Shown here: positions 27,358-36,127 of the stretch, one piece after another
Layout: each line of letters starts with the position of its first letter
Numbering within the stretch: position 1 is the first letter of the stretch
NCBI RefSeq assembly: GCF_900103735.1
Contig: NZ_FMXE01000002.1
Span: forward strand, 131,373 to 195,372
From: Algoriphagus alkaliphilus
GTDB lineage: Bacteria; Bacteroidota; Bacteroidia; Cytophagales; Cyclobacteriaceae
Direction of reading: 5' to 3'
Length of the DNA stretch: 64,000 nt
The notes under the pieces: model-generated
Seen by the model: the letters and a program-made list of their open reading frames with translations, nothing else
Databases searched by the model: none
Told to the model about the DNA's origin: nothing
Position numbers and translations under genes: made by a program

Positions 27358-28742
27358 TATTTTTCATTTTGATCGCAATTGGGGTAGGTGCAGGATTTCT
27401 GTGGACACTTCAAGAAATGATTTTCAAGGGGAAATGGAGCTACTTCATCTTTTTTCTGGCGGCTTTTCTTCCTTTTTACATTACTTCCCTGAGTGTTATT
27501 TTTCTTGCAACTCGCTCTCCTGAGATTTTGGGGATTTTCCAGATTCTAAAGGAAGTCGTTGTCCTTATTTCCATTTTAGTTTTCATTTTCTTCCAAAGGA
27601 AGGTTTTCGAATATCCGTTTCGCCTTCAGTCCACTGATTGGCTGATGTTGGCCTTTCTCAGCCTTGGATTTTTGTATTTGCTGTTGCCATTGGGCGAAGC
27701 CTCCTTTCTCAACAAAGCACTCTATTACAAGAGCATGCTGATCCCGGGATTGGTTTATTTTCTGGGGAGAAATACACGCTTTTCAGAAATTGAAATCGGG
27801 TGGATATTTAAAATCATTTTTGCAGTTGCTATAGGTGCCTTTGTTGTCAATTTGATTGAAAACTACCTTATACAAGCCCATCTTCAACAATTTACAGGGT
27901 ATAGTTTATATAATCAGGTAATTAACAATATAGATCCGACTGGGAATTTCGGCTTGACTTGGACCTTTGAAACTCAGGCTGTCACTAAGCGGTTGGCTAG
28001 TTTCTTTTCAGATCCATTAGAGTTGGCAAGTTCGGTGCTGATGGGCTTTGCCGCGGGTTTGATTTGGTTTTTGACTTCCAAAAAAGAATACAACTGGCCT
28101 TACCTTTTGGTGATGGCCTGTTCTTTGGGAAGTCTGGTTTTTTCTGCTTCAAGGGCGGCATTTGGGGCATTTTTTATCATGATCTTCTTTGTAGCGCTGG
28201 TCTTTAAATTATACAAATTGATAGGAGCGGGCTTTTTTGGTTTAGTTTGCTTTGTTGTCTATGTAGTTTGGTTTGCTTCAGACGATTTTTATTTTTTTGT
28301 GATTGATACCTTGACTTTTGAAAACAGCTCAAGCCTGGGGCATGTAGTCGAATGGCTTCTGGCTTTGGATTCGATGGTTGCCAATCCTTTAGGGATTGGC
28401 TTGGCGATGAGCGGAAACTTTGGTAGTGTAGATGAAGAACTTCGGGTTGGGGGAGAAAATCAGTTTCTGATCTATGGGGTTCAATTGGGATGGATTGGAA
28501 TGATACTTTACATTCTTGCGCTGGCCACAGGAGTCAAAAATTCGATCCGGGTATTCCACATCTCGGATAATACGTCCGTCGCGCGAATTGCATTTACAGG
28601 CGCCGTGGTGAAAGTTGGGCTTCTGTTGCCACTTTTCACTGCCAATGTTGAAATCTATACCTATGTCTCGTGGATCACTTGGTGGATGATCGGATTTAGT
28701 AATAGAGAATATGGTGAATTGAAGAAAATCACTAAAGATTAG
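27348..28742 (+). CDS. O-antigen ligase/polymerase-like membrane protein (Wzy candidate)
   Basis: This 464-residue protein has about ten or more membrane segments and a large loop near 180-220 (RLASFFSDPLELASS follows). SASRAAFGAFFIMIFF is a Wzy_C-like signature. In a locus with Wzx and Wzz, it is the best candidate for the repeat-unit polymerase; an O-antigen ligase cannot be excluded. Sequence conservation in this family is low, so the call rests on topology and position. Confidence 0.78.
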   Translation: MALIFFILIAIGVGAGFLWTLQEMIFKGKWSYFIFFLAAFLPFYITSLSVIFLATRSPEILGIFQILKEVVVLISILVFIFFQRKVFEYPFRLQSTDWLMLAFLSLGFLYLLLPLGEASFLNKALYYKSMLIPGLVYFLGRNTRFSEIEIGWIFKIIFAVAIGAFVVNLIENYLIQAHLQQFTGYSLYNQVINNIDPTGNFGLTWTFETQAVTKRLASFFSDPLELASSVLMGFAAGLIWFLTSKKEYNWPYLLVMACSLGSLVFSASRAAFGAFFIMIFFVALVFKLYKLIGAGFFGLVCFVVYVVWFASDDFYFFVIDTLTFENSSSLGHVVEWLLALDSMVANPLGIGLAMSGNFGSVDEELRVGGENQFLIYGVQLGWIGMILYILALATGVKNSIRVFHISDNTSVARIAFTGAVVKVGLLLPLFTANVEIYTYVSWITWWMIGFSNREYGELKKITKD

Positions 28743-29150
28743 TTTTAGAGGCAAGTTCATCAATCTTATTCTTAAAAAATTCCAATGAAATTAATTTAAA
28801 GTCAAGAAGTTTAAGCGACATTTTCTTTTCAAGAATGAACTCAATAGAAACAATAGTAAAGGAAATAAAAGATTTTGGTGAGCCGTCCGAAATGGCCTAT
28901 TTCAATTTTCATAAAGGTAGATTTCATCATTTTGAGACTTTTTTGACCTAGAATTTTCCCCCAAAATGCTTTTGGACAAAAGATTTAAGTACTAAAACCT
29001 CCCTATTTAGCTTTCAAAATGCTGTCCAAGTTGGGGAATATGACCAATCTCTTTGCTGATGAACTACAGGTAATCGTAGAAATCAAGTCCAAGAAAGGAT
29101 GGAAGATGGAAGTGCCGGAGTATTGAAGTATTATTTCAATGAATTCTTGT
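28743..29150. other. Gap after wzy with small coding-like fragments
   Basis: No complete gene is visible in these 408 bases. Two plus-strand mini-frames could be remnants: 28835-28951 (MNSIETIVKEIKDFG..., 38 residues) and 29019-29126 (36 residues ending EIKSKKGWKMEVPEY). Neither matches a family I recognise. The segment separates the EPS operon from the Fic island. Confidence 0.3.
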
Positions 29151-30257
29151 TCAGACTTTCAATTTCAAAAAATATCGCGTGGATTTTAGTTCTCCGGTTT
29201 TGTAGAGTGCCCCCATTTCTACCAATTCCTGTAAATCACGAGTGGCTGTGGCACGACTTGTTCCCGTAATCGTCAGATAGTTTTTCAATCCAAGACCTCC
29301 CTGAAACCCATCCAAACCCTCTCTAAATATTCTATCCAAGACTTTCCGCTGACGATCATTAAGTATTGGATTTAATGCATCAAAAAGCTTGGTTTTAGCC
29401 AAAATAAACTCCACCAAATCGATACTTCGCCGCTGAGCTTGGATCACAGTTTTCGCAAAGTAGATCAGCCAATCACTGATTTCCATTTGCTTATTATTTT
29501 TCTCCAAGGCGACATAATATTGCTTTTTGCTCTTTTCGATGGTTTGTGAAAGTGAAATCAGACTGGGATAACCTAATCCCTCAGAAAGCGCTTTTTCAGC
29601 AACTGCCCGCCCAATTCTTCCATTTCCATCCTCAAATGGATGAATGCTCACAAAATACAAATGGGCAATTCCGGCTCGAACGACAGGATGCAAGGATTTC
29701 GATCCCGTCTTGGATGTATCACTAAACCAATTCATAAATTTTTCCATTTCCCCAAAAACTGATGTGGAGGGAGGTCCCTCAAAATGAACTATTGGTCTTC
29801 CCAAATGTCCAGAAACCACTTGCATTGGTTCTGGGCTCGCCCGATACCTACCAATATCCACCAAATCCCTTCGCCCATTAGTCAACATACTATGCCAAGA
29901 GAACAACAAATCATGGCTTAGTGATTTATCAAACGACCGGTACAAATCCACCATCATTTCTGCTATTCCAAATTCGGCTGGATTTGGTTTTTTCCCTTCA
30001 CTCTTCAGCCCAAAATGCCTTTGTATCGATGATTGTACGCTTCCACGGTTAAAGATTTCACCTTCGATTTCAGAGGTTTTTAGCGCTTCGTTTGTAATTA
30101 TCTCAAGCATAAAGATTTGCTTATCCTTATCTGATACTACTTTACTCACTCCCAATAGTTCCCCTGCCAATATGAAAAATTCATCTAATTCCGATTGGAT
30201 AGCGCTCAAATCAAACGTAAAATTTGGCCAATCTTTACCTTCCCAATTCCAAGTCAT
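29151..30257 (-). CDS. Fic-domain AMP-transferase with DUF4172-type N-terminus and C-terminal winged helix
   Basis: I start at the ATG at 30257 (MTWNWEGKDWPNF, 368 residues); an in-frame ATG at 30272 is less likely. The Fic core HPFEDGNGRIGR (about 206-217) is complete, with catalytic His and phosphate-binding Asn/Arg. An inhibitory-helix motif T-x-x-x-E-G (TSEIEG, about 61-66) lies on the N-terminal side, marking a class II self-inhibited Fic. The last ~70 residues form a winged helix (LTITGTSRATATRDLQELVEMGALYKTG). It would AMPylate a target protein. A four-half-site operator directly upstream suggests it also regulates its own gene. Confidence 0.88.
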   Translation of the reverse strand: MTWNWEGKDWPNFTFDLSAIQSELDEFFILAGELLGVSKVVSDKDKQIFMLEIITNEALKTSEIEGEIFNRGSVQSSIQRHFGLKSEGKKPNPAEFGIAEMMVDLYRSFDKSLSHDLLFSWHSMLTNGRRDLVDIGRYRASPEPMQVVSGHLGRPIVHFEGPPSTSVFGEMEKFMNWFSDTSKTGSKSLHPVVRAGIAHLYFVSIHPFEDGNGRIGRAVAEKALSEGLGYPSLISLSQTIEKSKKQYYVALEKNNKQMEISDWLIYFAKTVIQAQRRSIDLVEFILAKTKLFDALNPILNDRQRKVLDRIFREGLDGFQGGLGLKNYLTITGTSRATATRDLQELVEMGALYKTGELKSTRYFLKLKV

Positions 30258-30273
30258 GAGGTATATTTTCAAT

Positions 30274-30330
30274 TTTATAACTCATAAATATGCTATTTTT
30301 TGAGTTATAAACTTGAGTTTTTTAACTCAA
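30274..30330. promoter_or_regulatory. Operator array upstream of fic
   Basis: TTTATAACTCA (30274-30284) and TGAGTTATAAA (30301-30311) form a perfect 11-bp inverted repeat with a 16-base spacer. TTGAGTT (30313-30319) and AACTCAA (30324-30330) form a second with a 4-base spacer. All four share the core AACTCA/TGAGTT. The array begins 16 bases before the fic ATG. Confidence 0.65.
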
Positions 30331-30438
30331 AACGAAAATTAACCAATAGAACATCAAATCAATGATAAATCTGAAAGTTGAAAGGGAATCAACTCACTTT
30401 AAAAACCCTTAACTTAAACCCATTAAAGTGTTCTGTTT

Positions 30439-30654
30439 ATGAAAATACTAGTTGAGCTTCCAGATGATAAGGCAAAATCATTTCTCGAAATGCTGAAAAA
30501 GTTGACCTATTTCAAAACTGAAAAGCTAAATCGAGAAGATGAGGAATTTTATGAAGGGTTGAAAGAAGTGGAGGAGATCAACCTTGCCAAACAAGGGAAG
30601 ATAAAACTTAAATCTGCCAAAGAACTTCTTTATGAGCTTTGTGGTAGAAATTAA
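30439..30654 (+). CDS. Small antitoxin-like protein of unknown function
   Basis: This 71-residue charged protein (MKILVELPDDKAKSFLEMLKKLTYFKTEKL...) resembles in length and composition small antitoxin-like proteins that accompany toxins in Bacteroidota. No toxin gene follows; the next gene is a glycosyltransferase 21 bases on. It may be an orphan antitoxin. I do not recognise a named family with confidence. Confidence 0.55.
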   Translation: MKILVELPDDKAKSFLEMLKKLTYFKTEKLNREDEEFYEGLKEVEEINLAKQGKIKLKSAKELLYELCGRN

Positions 30655-30675
30655 CAAGATTTTAAAATCAATTCT

Positions 30676-31806
30676 TTGAAAGTCCTCCTCGACCTCCAAT
30701 ACCTCAACGTCGCCTCCACCGGGATCAAAACCTACATGATGGAACTGGCCAAGGCGGCCCGAAAATACCCTCATCCTCTGATTGAGTGGATCTTTACCCA
30801 CGAACCTGAGACTCAAGCAGCCGACAAAACTTACAAATCCGCGCACTCCAAAGTCCAGAAGCTCAATTACCATTTGGACTATTTCAGATGGAAGGAGTTC
30901 CAGCTCCCGGATCTAATCAAAAAGCACAAACCGGATGTCTTGATCTGTGCCGATTTTGTTTCTCCCGCAGCTTCCCTGCCTTGTCGAAGGCTGACGGTAA
31001 TTCATGATGCCTTTTTCTGGCAGATGCCTAAAAACTACTCCAAGTGGTGGCGCAAATACTTCACCAGCCTAATCAGGAAAGGCTTGAAGGAAAAAACCGA
31101 AATCATCACCACATCAGAATATTCCCGCAATTCCCTACTTGAACATCTCGGGGATTCATTTCCTATTTCGGTGGTTTACCAAGCCCCAAAAGGACTGAAA
31201 GCACCTGCTGATCCTACTTTTCTAGCTAAAAACAGGTTAACTACACAAGACTATTTTCTCCATATCGGCACATTTGACAAGCGTAAAAATCTTCCGCTGC
31301 TTGTCAAAGCTTATGCGGAATTCCTTGCCAAATCCTCATCAGATAAAAAGCTTGTTCTAGCCGGCGGACCGGGCGAAAGCAAGCAGATGAATGACCTTCC
31401 TGCAGTTGAGAATTTGGTTCGGGAATGTGGGTTGGAGGGCAAAGTCCTCCTTCCAGGCTATATCACAGACGGGGAAATCAAAGCCTTGTACCAAGGAGCT
31501 TTGGGATACATATTTCCTTCGGAAAATGAGGGCTTTGGAATCCCGATTTTAGAAGCATTTGGCTTTGGTGTTCCGGTCATCCATTCCGATCAGCAGGCAC
31601 TTTTGGAAGTGGCCGGTGGTGCAGGTTTGTCATTTGAAACCGGAAATCAGGCAGATTTGACGGAAAAATTGATACTTTTGGAAAGCAAGACTGAGCTTAG
31701 GTCCAGGTTAACCCAGTTGGGAAAAATCAGGTCAAAGGACTTTTCAGCGCAACATTTTATCGAAGCTTACTATCAGATTATCCTGAGTTCGACACCTGCT
31801 CCATGA
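30676..31806 (+). CDS. Glycosyltransferase, GT4-like
   Basis: This 376-residue protein starts at a TTG (30676), supported by the conserved MKVLLDLQYLNVASTGIKTYMMEL N-terminus. The GT-B C-terminal domain shows YFLHIGTFDKRKNLPLL and the E-x7-E type motif SENEGFGIPILEAF. It follows the Fic island and resumes the EPS operon. Its stop overlaps the next ATG (ATGA). It is probably a mannosyl- or similar transferase on the repeat unit; the donor is unknown. Confidence 0.85.
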   Translation: MKVLLDLQYLNVASTGIKTYMMELAKAARKYPHPLIEWIFTHEPETQAADKTYKSAHSKVQKLNYHLDYFRWKEFQLPDLIKKHKPDVLICADFVSPAASLPCRRLTVIHDAFFWQMPKNYSKWWRKYFTSLIRKGLKEKTEIITTSEYSRNSLLEHLGDSFPISVVYQAPKGLKAPADPTFLAKNRLTTQDYFLHIGTFDKRKNLPLLVKAYAEFLAKSSSDKKLVLAGGPGESKQMNDLPAVENLVRECGLEGKVLLPGYITDGEIKALYQGALGYIFPSENEGFGIPILEAFGFGVPVIHSDQQALLEVAGGAGLSFETGNQADLTEKLILLESKTELRSRLTQLGKIRSKDFSAQHFIEAYYQIILSSTPAP

Positions 31807-32699
31807 AGCAAATCACCTGTCCGGTTTGTAAAACTTCCCCCTCAAAAACCTCTAGCCATCAATCCATCATCAGCTGCACTGGGTGTGGCACTGGATGGAC
31901 ATACCTTTCAAAGGAATTTGATTCAGAGGCATTGTATTCGGACGAGGTCTACGCTATAGTAGACAACCGAAAATCCATTTTTGAGCGGGTCATTTTTTCA
32001 GAGGCTAAAAAAGTGCTCCAAAAAGCCAAATCCCTAAATGCTCAGGCAAATACATTGCTGGATTTTGGATCCGGAAAAGGGCAGTTTTTAACCGTAGCAA
32101 AGGAAATGGGCTGGAAAGGTATTGGAATCGAGACTGCACGAGAAAGAGCAGCTTTTGCCATGGAAAAGTATGGAGTTGAGGTGCTTTCTGAGTTATATCA
32201 TGGTGGAATAATCGGATCTGGAACATTTGATTTAATCACCTTAAACCATGTTTTGGAGCATTTGCCCGACCCGTTAAACTTGGTGCAGGAGCTCTTGGAA
32301 CAAAATCTTGCCCCAAATGGCTTGGTTTACATCGAAGTACCACGATCTGATTCCTGGCAGGCCAAACTTGCCGGAGCAAATTGGATTCATTGGGATATTC
32401 CACGGCATCTCACCCACTGGACTGAAAGAGGATTGGAACATGAGTTTTCAAAAATCGGATTTCAAAAAGTCGATTCACGAAGATTTTCAATCCATCTGGG
32501 AGTCTTGGGAATGTTACAAGCCCTACTTTCCAAGTTGGGCTTTCGGGAAAATTTGATTGTTAGGCTAAAGCGAAATAAATCCTTTCCACTTTTGATTTCA
32601 ATTGCATTATTACTACCCTTTGCATGGATTTTGGAATGGGTCTCTGCCAAGTTCAATAAGTCGGGAATTTTGGGAATTTATATGCAAAGAAATGGTTAA
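31803..32699 (+). CDS. SAM-dependent methyltransferase with N-terminal zinc ribbon
   Basis: This 298-residue protein has two CxxC pairs near the N-terminus (CPVCK and CTGCG) forming a zinc ribbon. A class I methyltransferase core follows: LLDFGSGKGQFLTVAKEMGWKGIGIE as motif I and LNHVLEHLPDPLNLVQEL as the post-motif. This architecture is typical of sugar or glycan C/O-methyltransferases in polysaccharide loci. A C-terminal hydrophobic stretch is present (SFPLLISIALLLPFAWIL). It overlaps both neighbours. Confidence 0.85.
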   Translation: MKQITCPVCKTSPSKTSSHQSIISCTGCGTGWTYLSKEFDSEALYSDEVYAIVDNRKSIFERVIFSEAKKVLQKAKSLNAQANTLLDFGSGKGQFLTVAKEMGWKGIGIETARERAAFAMEKYGVEVLSELYHGGIIGSGTFDLITLNHVLEHLPDPLNLVQELLEQNLAPNGLVYIEVPRSDSWQAKLAGANWIHWDIPRHLTHWTERGLEHEFSKIGFQKVDSRRFSIHLGVLGMLQALLSKLGFRENLIVRLKRNKSFPLLISIALLLPFAWILEWVSAKFNKSGILGIYMQRNG

Positions 32700-33852
32700 G
32701 TCTAGAAACGTACTTTTTTTGCAAAGCTCCTCCGAAGGATATGGATCAGGGAAAATCATCCTGCAAGTTTTGCGCTTTTACCAATCCCAAGGCTTTTCTC
32801 CGGTGGTCATTTTGACGAATGAGGGCCCTATTCAGCAAATGCTTGCCCAGCTTGAAATCCCTTTCTACGTGCAGAATTTGGGGATTTTGAGGAGAAAATA
32901 CGTCAACCCAAGCGGTTTACTCAATAGACTGAGTAAAAATCTAAAGGCCTACCGTTTCCTTAGCGAACTCCATCAGCAATACCGGTTTGAGCTGGTTTAC
33001 TCCAATACACTGGCAGTCATCGTTGGGGCATATTGGGCCAAAAGGCGACAAATCCCCCACATTTGGCATATCCATGAAATCCTGCCTGATCCAAGACCTT
33101 TGGTGAAAATGCTGGCCGGCATGCTCGACCAAAGCACGGCTATGCCGATCGCAGTTTCCAGAGCCGTGGCTGATCACTGGCAGCCGTTTTTGAAAAAATC
33201 GCAAATCCAGGTAATTCATAATGGAATACCTTATGCCGAATTTTTGGCGGATTTTCGCAGTGCCAAAATACAAGTAGGTTTTCCTGCCGGCAAAATTATC
33301 GTCGGCATGATCGGAAGAATCAACCCTGGAAAAGGACAATTTTTCTTCCTGGAACTAGCCGATCAGCTTGCTCAAAAGTATTCCGAAATTCATTTCATTC
33401 TGGTTGGAGATCCATTCCCAGGCTATGAATCAATATTGGAAGAGCTGGAAAAAGCGATTAAAAGCAAAAAATTAGAAGCAAGAGTAAGCTACATAGGATT
33501 CAGGCAGGATATACCCATGGTGATGGCAGGCTTTGACATTTTTGTGTTGCCATCCATTCTGCCGGATTCATTTCCCACAGTAATCTTGGAAGCCATGGCT
33601 GCTGGTAAACCTGTCGTCGCAACGCGATCCGGAGGAGCGTCAGAAATGGTTAAAGATGGAGAAACCGGCTTTTTAATCCCCATTTCCTCGGTAGAAAAAG
33701 GGGTAGAGGCTTTGGAAATGCTGATTCAGGATACCGACTTGAGGCAAAAAATGGGGAAAGAAGGTCGAAGACGGGTGCTGGAGGAGTTTAGTCTGGAAGC
33801 TTTCGAAGAAAAAATCAAAACCCACCTATGGCAGCACCTGAAAAGAAGCTAA
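32692..33852 (+). CDS. Glycosyltransferase, GT4-like
   Basis: The start at 32692 (MVKSRNVLFLQSSSEGYGSGK, 386 residues) overlaps the methyltransferase end by 8 bases; the frame is open further upstream but inside that gene. The GT-B signature regions VGMIGRINPGKGQFFFLELA and LPDSFPTVILEAMAAGKPVVAT are clear. It belongs to the EPS operon and overlaps the next gene by 25 bases. Confidence 0.87.
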   Translation: MVKSRNVLFLQSSSEGYGSGKIILQVLRFYQSQGFSPVVILTNEGPIQQMLAQLEIPFYVQNLGILRRKYVNPSGLLNRLSKNLKAYRFLSELHQQYRFELVYSNTLAVIVGAYWAKRRQIPHIWHIHEILPDPRPLVKMLAGMLDQSTAMPIAVSRAVADHWQPFLKKSQIQVIHNGIPYAEFLADFRSAKIQVGFPAGKIIVGMIGRINPGKGQFFFLELADQLAQKYSEIHFILVGDPFPGYESILEELEKAIKSKKLEARVSYIGFRQDIPMVMAGFDIFVLPSILPDSFPTVILEAMAAGKPVVATRSGGASEMVKDGETGFLIPISSVEKGVEALEMLIQDTDLRQKMGKEGRRRVLEEFSLEAFEEKIKTHLWQHLKRS

Positions 33853-34952
33853 AAATCGCCATCATGGGTGCCAAAGGATATCCCTATGTCTATGGGGGAT
33901 ACGATACGATGATAAAGGAACTCGGCGAGCGATTGGTCGCCAGAGGGGTGCAAGTTCGGGTGTATAACCATCGGGCTTTATTTGCAGATCGACCTCGATT
34001 TGTCAATGGAATTGAATGCATTTATACCCCTGCTATCGAGTCCAAAAGCTTGACTCAACTGACGCATACCTTCTTTTCGATGATCCATGCCTGCTTCTCG
34101 GATGTGGATGTGATTTTTGTGGTAAATAGCGGCAATGGCCCTTTTGGCTTGATTTCAAAACTTTTTGGGAAACCCACAGCGATAAATGTCGATGGGTTGG
34201 AATGGTTGCGACCCAAATGGAAAGGCTTGGGTTCCAAATATTTCTTCTGGGCTTCCAAGTTGGCAACCAAATTCTACGATCAGGTTATCAATGATTCCGA
34301 TGAAATGCGTCGTGTATATCTGGAGCTTTTCAAGGCAGATTCCAAAGTAATCGCTTATGGAGCTAATCCACGCGAAGCTGTAGAATCCAAACCAATCGAG
34401 AAATGGAATTTGGCAAGCCAAGGTTATTTGCTTATTGTCGGAAGGTTGGTGCCGGACAATAATGCGGATCTGATCATTGAAGGCTTTTTGAAGTCCGATT
34501 CCCAACGAAAATTGGTGATTGTCGGCGATGTGCCTTTTGAAGATGCCTGGGCAAATCGGTTGAAGAATCTGAAGGATGAGCGGCTTCTTTTCACGGGATA
34601 CGTGACGGACCCGAATGAATTGGCGGCACTATACTCACACTGCTACGCCTATTTCCACGGGCATGAGTTTGGCGGCACCAATCCGGCGATGTTGAAAGCA
34701 TTAGGTTATGGGTGTGCGATATTGGCATTGGACACACCATTTAATCAAGAAATGCTTCAATACGGAAAGCATGGTTGGTATTTTGAGAAAAATCCAGAAT
34801 CCCTGAAGGAGATTGTGGAAAAAGCTGAATCTGGACCCGAAAAAATGAATGAACTCCGCCTAATTGCCCGATCCGGATTGACCCAGAAGTACAATTGGGA
34901 TTATGTGACCGAGCAGTATTTGGAGGTTTTTTTTAGCTTGATGAAAAATTAG
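33828..34952 (+). CDS. DUF1972/GT4-type glycosyltransferase (rhamnosyltransferase-like)
   Basis: This 374-residue protein begins IAIMGAKGYPYVYGGYDTMIKELGERLV, the DUF1972 signature found in RfaG-related rhamnosyl- and galactosyltransferases. NVDGLEWLRPKW and YFHGHEFGGTNPAMLKALGYG continue the match. It is the last gene of the EPS operon; the stop is followed at once by the first of two ~110-bp repeats. Confidence 0.88.
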   Translation: MAAPEKKLKIAIMGAKGYPYVYGGYDTMIKELGERLVARGVQVRVYNHRALFADRPRFVNGIECIYTPAIESKSLTQLTHTFFSMIHACFSDVDVIFVVNSGNGPFGLISKLFGKPTAINVDGLEWLRPKWKGLGSKYFFWASKLATKFYDQVINDSDEMRRVYLELFKADSKVIAYGANPREAVESKPIEKWNLASQGYLLIVGRLVPDNNADLIIEGFLKSDSQRKLVIVGDVPFEDAWANRLKNLKDERLLFTGYVTDPNELAALYSHCYAYFHGHEFGGTNPAMLKALGYGCAILALDTPFNQEMLQYGKHGWYFEKNPESLKEIVEKAESGPEKMNELRLIARSGLTQKYNWDYVTEQYLEVFFSLMKN

Positions 34953-35063
34953 TTCTCACAGATCTGCACAGAAAAGGACACAGATTTTCACGGATTTTTT
35001 GAAGAGATCTTTATCACGCTCCGTGTTAATCTGTGATTTTAATCCGTGACAATCTGTGGGAAA
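34953..35063. repeat. Left ~110-bp repeat flanking the GxxExxY gene
   Basis: This tract has a short-period pattern of CACAGATT / CACGGATT words on its left and the complements (AATCTGTG, AATCCGTG) on its right, so it can fold as one long imperfect hairpin. Its last 41 bases (35023-35063) match 35538-35578 at 40 of 41 positions in the same orientation. It starts directly after the glycosyltransferase stop codon. Confidence 0.8.
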
Positions 35064-35070
35064 CTGGGCA

Positions 35071-35451
35071 TCAGAGATATCCATTGATCTTCCGAATAAT
35101 GTTCTCTGACAAATCATCTGTATTGAAGTTAACCAAAAGACCAACCTTTACACGTGACAGTCTTAAATATGTCATAATTTGCAAGTGATGTACATTTTGC
35201 AGTTTCTCTACAGATTTGATTTCTACGATGACCTTTTTCTCTATCAATAAATCTATTCGGTAGCCAACATCCAATTTTAAATCCTCATAGATTAAAGGAA
35301 GTCCAACTTGATGCTCAACCAAAAGCCCAGATTTGATCAATTCATATCCCATCGCCGCTTCATAGCTGGACTCTAAAAGTCCCGGCCCTAGGGTGTTGTA
35401 CACTTTAAAAATTGCACCCCGGATTAAAAATGTGATTTCATTCTCGTGCAT
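35071..35451 (-). CDS. GxxExxY family protein
   Basis: This 126-residue protein contains the family signature GLLESSY in NTLGPGLLESSYEAAMGYEL. Later come KLDVGYRIDLLIEKKVIVEIKSVEKL and LQIMTYLRLSRVKVGLLVNF, a core that resembles PD-(D/E)xK nucleases (D...E-x-K order visible). The function of the family is not established; it is common in Bacteroidota. It is complete here and enclosed by the two repeats, which suggests a small mobile or amplified unit. Confidence 0.85.
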   Translation of the reverse strand: MHENEITFLIRGAIFKVYNTLGPGLLESSYEAAMGYELIKSGLLVEHQVGLPLIYEDLKLDVGYRIDLLIEKKVIVEIKSVEKLQNVHHLQIMTYLRLSRVKVGLLVNFNTDDLSENIIRKINGYL

Positions 35452-35470
35452 TGTCTAAATTAAAAAATAG

Positions 35471-35578
35471 TTCCCACAGATTAGAACAGATTTTTTGAAT
35501 TTCTTTATTTTAAGTTCAGATATATTGCCTAATTTCTGTGTTAATCTGTGATTTTAATCCGTGAAAATCTGTGGGAAA
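35471..35578. repeat. Right ~110-bp repeat flanking the GxxExxY gene
   Basis: This has the same architecture as the left copy: TTCCCACAGATT at the left end, its complement AATCTGTGGGAA at the right end, and a 41-base 3' half nearly identical to 35023-35063. The central part differs. It ends about 75 bases before the OsmC start. Confidence 0.8.
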
Positions 35579-35653
35579 TTCAAAAAACAAGAAACTTAAA
35601 CCCTTCAAAAAGCCTTATAATACCATATTTTAACCTCAAATCTCTTTAATCCC

Positions 35654-36067
35654 ATGATCAGAAAAGCAACTGCCGTTTGGAACGGAACCGGAAAAGAAGG
35701 CAAAGGCCATTTGACCACAGCAAGTACTGTCTTAAACAAAACACAATACTCTTTCAATACCCGCTTTGAAGACGGAGTAGGCACAAATCCCGAAGAACTC
35801 ATCGCGGCCGCTCATTCTGGCTGCTTTGCGATGAAGCTCAGCTTCAACCTGACCGCTGTCAATTTTCCTCCTAAGGAACTGGACGTGACATCCAACATCA
35901 CTTTTGAGGACGGCACGCTGAAGAAATCTCACCTAGTGCTTAAGGCTCAGGTAGAAGGTATTTCCGAAGAGGAATTTGCCAAGCAGGTAAAAGACGCAGA
36001 AGAAAATTGCCCGATTTCCAAAGCATTGAATATGGAGATCAGTGTGGAATATACACTGAACGCATAA
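35654..36067 (+). CDS. OsmC-family peroxiredoxin
   Basis: This 137-residue protein has the two redox cysteines of OsmC: Cys57 in AAAHSGCFAM and Cys119 in EENCPISKAL. OsmC/Ohr proteins reduce organic hydroperoxides in the cytosol using a lipoyl or thiol donor. It is monocistronic. A fragment resembling its last 23 residues follows about 60 bases downstream (36128-36199). Confidence 0.92.
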   Translation: MIRKATAVWNGTGKEGKGHLTTASTVLNKTQYSFNTRFEDGVGTNPEELIAAAHSGCFAMKLSFNLTAVNFPPKELDVTSNITFEDGTLKKSHLVLKAQVEGISEEEFAKQVKDAEENCPISKALNMEISVEYTLNA

Positions 36068-36075
36068 TTACCTTT

Positions 36076-36115
36076 GGTCTGTGGATATCTACCTTTCGGT
36101 AGACAGGCACAGACC
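36076..36115. repeat. Nested hairpin element after osmC
   Basis: The outer arms GGTCTGTG (36076-36083) and CACAGACC (36108-36115) enclose an inner TCTACC-TTTC-GGTAGA hairpin (36088-36103). All arms are perfect. It has no T run and resembles a REP-like palindrome. Confidence 0.65.
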
Positions 36116-36127
36116 ACGGCGATAGGT

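Noticed and set aside
34953..35063. CRISPR-like periodic CACAGATT words
   Set aside because: The period is about 10-11 bases with no spacers of 25-40 bases, and no cas genes are present; it is a hairpin-forming repeat.
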